A stretch of DNA of 64,000 nucleotides from Lepus europaeus (lineage: Eukaryota; Chordata; Mammalia; Lagomorpha; Leporidae): NCBI RefSeq assembly GCF_033115175.1, contig NC_084836.1, positions 65,515,297-65,579,296 of the forward strand, read 5' to 3'. Within the stretch, counting starts at the first letter, position 1, and the number at the start of each line of letters is the position of its first letter. A program made the position numbers and the translations under genes. Positions 60,476-64,000 of this stretch are shown here, one piece after another. A model generated the notes under the pieces. The model worked only from the letters and a program-made list of their open reading frames with translations. It was not told the DNA's origin and ran no database searches.

Positions 60476-61619
60476 GATCTTTGCTGAGCTGCCCGCCTGG
60501 CCTGGTCAGGTGTAATCTCTCCACTCAACATGTAACCTGTAACCTCCCTCCTCCCCCCCCCCCCCCACCCAGTCTCTCAGGCTCTGTCTGGAGAGGTGCC
60601 CATCCGTCCTTACAGATGTTCCTTCCTAATAAACCTTGCTGTTTTACCTCCCACTACTCTCTGTCTCACGCCTGAATTCTTTCTTGCACGAAGACAAGAA
60701 CCCTGCAATTTCTCCGGTAACATTTTTGGCGACCACGAAGGGATTTTGAGAAGACATCGGAGACTAAAAGCTGTCGAACGAACTCCAAATGGTCGTCAGA
60801 CAAGGCTTTCAGCCCATTCCACTGGACGACCTGAGAAGCCCCCTGGACTGAGCAGCACAGTCTTTCCAAGGCCACTGTCACATACCATAAGACAGATAGC
60901 AAGAGGAAATACCCAAATCTCCCTCGATGCCCACATGCCAGCTTTGAAGAAGTTACAGAAGACGGAACTCCATCCATAATCCAAAAAAAATTTTGGGTAT
61001 TACCTCTTGAGGGAGGAGTGTTAGGTAGGTAGTCAGTTATGAGCTTATGTGTGTGTAACAGGCCTAAAGAGAAGACATCTATGTCCAGCATATGCACCTG
61101 CATCTCAAAGTCATCCCCATAATGTTTCAGGGGCAGCCTGGCCCTCGCATCCTGCCCTGCCCCCTTCTGCCTTCCACAATCTCCCAGGTGCACTAGTATC
61201 TGCATCTCAAACACCCTGCTCCCTTCCTCTGGTCTGATAACATTTGCATCCATAAAGTCCTTTGTTTCAGACCTTCACGAGAAGTTTTTCTATTTACATC
61301 CAAAAAGCCCTTTGTTCCAAGAGGAGCAGAGGTGGGGAAGCAAGACCCATCTCCTTAAAAACCCCCAACCTCAACTGGACTGCACGCTCAGCTCTTTGCA
61401 TCTTTGCTGAGCCGCCCGCCTGGCCTGGTCAGGTGTAATCTCTCCACTCAACATGTAACCTGTAACCTCCCTCCTTCCTCCCACCCCCCCACCCCCAGTC
61501 TCTCAGGCTCTGTCTGGAGAGGTGCCCATCTGTCCTTATGGATGTTCCTTCCTAATAAACCTTGCTGTTTTACCTCCCACTAAAAAAAAAAAATAATAAT
61601 AAATAAAAATAAATAAAAT
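60476..61619 (+). mobile_element. Processed retrocopy of an ERV transcript (tRNA-Arg-primed family)
   Basis: The order is R (60476-60656), U5 (60657-60722), primer-binding site (60727-60743), about 275 bp of internal sequence, U3 (61019-61398), R (61399-61582), then an A-rich tail. The element lacks U3 at its left and U5 at its right, which is the structure of a viral RNA rather than a provirus. It is flanked by 'aaaaatgtggtatgtg' at 60460-60475 and 61620-61635, a 16 bp duplication of L1 type. The internal part is far too short for a coding element and no gene is intact. R carries AATAAA about 22 bases before the poly-A junction. It is a dead fossil. Confidence 0.88.
60727..60743 (+). other. 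Retroviral primer-binding site
   Basis: 'tggcgaccacgaaggga' is complementary to the 3' end of tRNA-Arg(CCG) as I recall it (…TCCCTTCGTGGTCGCCA), with no mismatch. It lies five bases after the U5 end '...ggtaaca'. Confidence 0.75.
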
Positions 61620-61635
61620 AAAAATGTGGTATGTG

Positions 61636-62200
61636 TACACTAAGGACTATTATTCAGCTAAAACCAGAGTGATCCTAATGTTTGCAACAAAATGGATGTA
61701 ACTGAAGGTCATTAAGCTAAATGAAATATGCCACACCCAGGAAGACAAATATCACCTGTTTTCTCTTTGTGGAGGTTGACATACAGAGAGTATGAAAACT
61801 GTGTGGCTCTCATTTCATTTGGTATTTAGTTATAAATATTGCTTCAGTGAATTCTACCGTGTGCAGGACAATATAGCCTTCCTCCCCCACATTATGAATT
61901 GTAATGAATCTCTCATTTTGGATAGTAATATCCCTTTACTAACAAAAAAAATGAAAAATAGAGAACTTCACACTAAAGAAAGTGTCCATCAGTGAATGAT
62001 TGGGTGCAGAAAATATGGTACAGCAATGGAGTATTATTCACCACTAAATGTGATGGGAATCCTGACATGAAATAGCATGAATGTAGATGTGCATTTTGCT
62101 TAATGAAGTAAGCCAGTCAGGGAAAAGCAATTACTATGTTATTCCATTTATGAGGGATCCAAAATAATGCAACTTCTACAAGCAGAGAGTAGGAAGATGT
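61636..62200 (+). mobile_element. Ancient LINE-1 remnants
   Basis: ORF2 tail-like sequence ('actattattcagctaaaacc', 'aagctaaatgaaatatgcc') continues from 60459 across the retrocopy. A second similar piece lies at 61970-62170. Confidence 0.7.
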
Positions 62201-62607
62201 TTACTGGGAAGTAGGTATATTGGGAAGTGGCATTTGTATTTCATAAGGTATAACTTTTCAGTTATGCGAGATGGATCCTAGAGATCTGCTGTGTATCCTA
62301 GTGCATACATTTAATGCTGCTGTTTGTGCACAAAATATTTACTAATGGGGTAGATATATTAAGTGTTCTTATCATAATGAAAATTATTAAGGCCATTCTG
62401 TGTAATAGTGGTAAACATTTGATACTGTAGCTATTTAGCACTTGCAGTGTGGCTAGTGGAATGTTTAATTTTATTCAATTTTAATTACTTGAAATACATA
62501 TTATACATATTAAATAGTATATATAAAATTAAAAATTAATACTAAATATAGTATATATTAAATTTATTTACATTTATGAGTGTACTATGTGCTCATAAAT
62601 AGATTTT

Positions 62608-62653
62608 ATATATATATATATCTCCACATTTAACTATATATATATATATATAT
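62608..62653. repeat. AT microsatellite with a small tandem duplication
   Basis: Two runs of 'tatata' are separated by 'tctccacatttaacta', which is itself repeated directly afterwards. Confidence 0.85.
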
Positions 62654-64000
62654 CTCCACATTTAACTAAAAGCAGTGAAATCTTCAAAGCTTAAATCACC
62701 TTCTAAATAGCCTGTCAAAAATAAGGCAAATGATGTCTAAATATTCTTGATACAAGATGACTGCAGTTGAATTTAACAACGAAGTTCCCTTCTGTGACTA
62801 CATGGTTTGATGAACTTTAGAAAACATGTATAGCTAGGCACTAACAGAATAATCAAGGTATAGACATGTTCGTCACTGAGTAATTCCTGTATAGCATCTC
62901 TGTATCTCTTCTCTCACTCTCAGCCTGGAGAGCCACTGATCAGATTTCTGTCCCTGCAGTTTTCTGTACAATATTGTTGCATGATTATGAAGCAGTTTTA
63001 TACATGTTTCCTATACTTGGTACTCTGCTTTTAAGAATCACTCATGTGTTTGTGTATCAGTAGTTCATTACACTGTTTATAGAAATCATCCTGGGGTTTT
63101 TCATTCTTTCCAGGGAGATTCAGCTGTTGTTATTGGTGCTAAGTATTTCTTGATTTTTCTAAACCACTTGTGATACACCTCTGGGACACATTCTCTTTAG
63201 CTCTTAGTTAAAGTAGACTACAGTGTTTTGCTTTTTTGTCACCAAAATAATTAGTACTTTTATAACACTGATCCCCACAGAAGAGTTTGGTTTTGTTTTA
63301 TTTCAATAGATTCCCTTGAGTTTATACTAAGTAGAAAGGGATAAGGCTGCAGCATTTCAAAGTGTGTAGTTGGCTACGTGGAATCTCTTTCTTAGAAAGT
63401 GTTTATTTTTCAGCAGATGATTTCTTGATTTTATTTTTGTTTTTTTTTTTTTACAGTTATTTTACTTTAGAGAGAACATTTAGCAGAAGGCTTTTGAATG
63501 ATCATTATTTCAACCATAAGCACAAATTTGAAGAAGTTCAACCTACCTAGAATGAAAGGGAGATCATCACTAAAATGATTGATACCTGAGTTCCAAGTTA
63601 CACAGTGAGCATGAATTTAAGAGAACGTGGAAATTCTTACAGAAGCACAGTGTGCGTGTTGCCTCTCCAAAGAAAACTCACTGGGAGTAGATCTCCCGAC
63701 TGGATAGCAAAATAGGGGCATTGAAAGAAGGTAAAATTGTCATCAATTATGTTAGTATACATCTCTTTCACAAAGAGAAATGAACGGTAAGCCAAAAGAT
63801 AAGTTAATTATATTTTAACTTAATTTCAAATCCAGAAACTAAGACATATGAACTGTAAATTCAATTTGGAGTATTGCATTTGAGCATGGAATTTTTATTT
63901 TTTTATAAATTATAAGTTAGTTTTATTGGTATGTGTCAATAGGCGTGAAAATGTATTCACAAACTATGGCACCTATGCTTCATTTTCTCTGATTCTATTC
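62654..64000. other. Unique AT-rich DNA, no gene seen
   Basis: Short open frames only; no recognised repeat apart from poly-T runs. Confidence 0.55.

Noticed and set aside
60666-61253. 195-codon minus-strand open frame and plus-strand frames here
   Set aside because: They lie entirely within the ERV transcript retrocopy and read the wrong strand or non-coding LTR sequence.
1-64000. CRISPR arrays, operons, phage or plasmid features
   Set aside because: No spaced direct repeats, Shine-Dalgarno sites or gene packing; every regular repeat is a SINE, LINE, microsatellite or segmental duplication of a mammalian genome.

Overview
This is nuclear DNA from a mammal, almost certainly a lagomorph and most likely rabbit (Oryctolagus). 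It is AT-rich, has no operon structure, and is packed with lagomorph C-type SINEs of both the older 'ggggccggcgctgtgg...aaataaata' form and the young 'gacaggcagagtggacagtgag...' form. LINE-1 copies have the rabbit-type 3'UTR with a G-rich tract. The only clear protein-coding genes are intronless olfactory receptors (ORs) of family 6, subfamily C, all on the minus strand. In human this family forms one cluster on 12q13, so the window is best read as part of the orthologous lagomorph OR6C cluster.

Layout. The left three quarters is a tandem segmental duplication. Positions 1-1280 are the tail of a unit whose body lies left of the window. Unit 1 is about 1281-25821 and unit 2 about 25822-47820, where the homology stops abruptly inside a SINE. 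Each unit carries, in order: older SINEs; a 4.1 kb degenerate L1 that holds a scrap of retroviral LTR and runs into a 2.9 kb class II (betaretrovirus-like) ERV fossil; receptor OR-a; and receptor OR-b. OR-a (13837-14772 and 38338-39273) is identical at the nucleotide level in the two units. OR-b is intact in unit 1 (20836-21774), where a SINE has landed just past its stop codon. In unit 2 a 4.1 kb deletion leaves only the first 65 codons of OR-b (43885-44079). Unit 2 also has its own L1 insertion and one private SINE, and unit 1 has a different private SINE. The units therefore kept evolving separately after duplication.

The right flank (47821-64000) is single copy. It has a further OR6C receptor (50140-51078) followed by an older, diverged copy of sequence also found in the units. 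Next come a possible unrecognised spliced gene end on the plus strand (54630-55430) and a long decayed L1 region. Two unusual retrotransposition products lie in that L1 region: a 5S rRNA fragment fused in inverted orientation to an L1 3' end with a 16 bp target duplication (56729-57304), and a processed copy of an ERV transcript (R-U5-internal-U3-R-polyA) with its own 16 bp target duplication (60476-61619).

Function. The ORs are seven-helix odorant receptors of olfactory neurons, each transcribed alone. Nothing here forms a multi-gene pathway. No CRISPR array, tRNA gene or prokaryotic system was seen. Coordinates of SINE and duplication edges are read by eye and may be off by a few bases.
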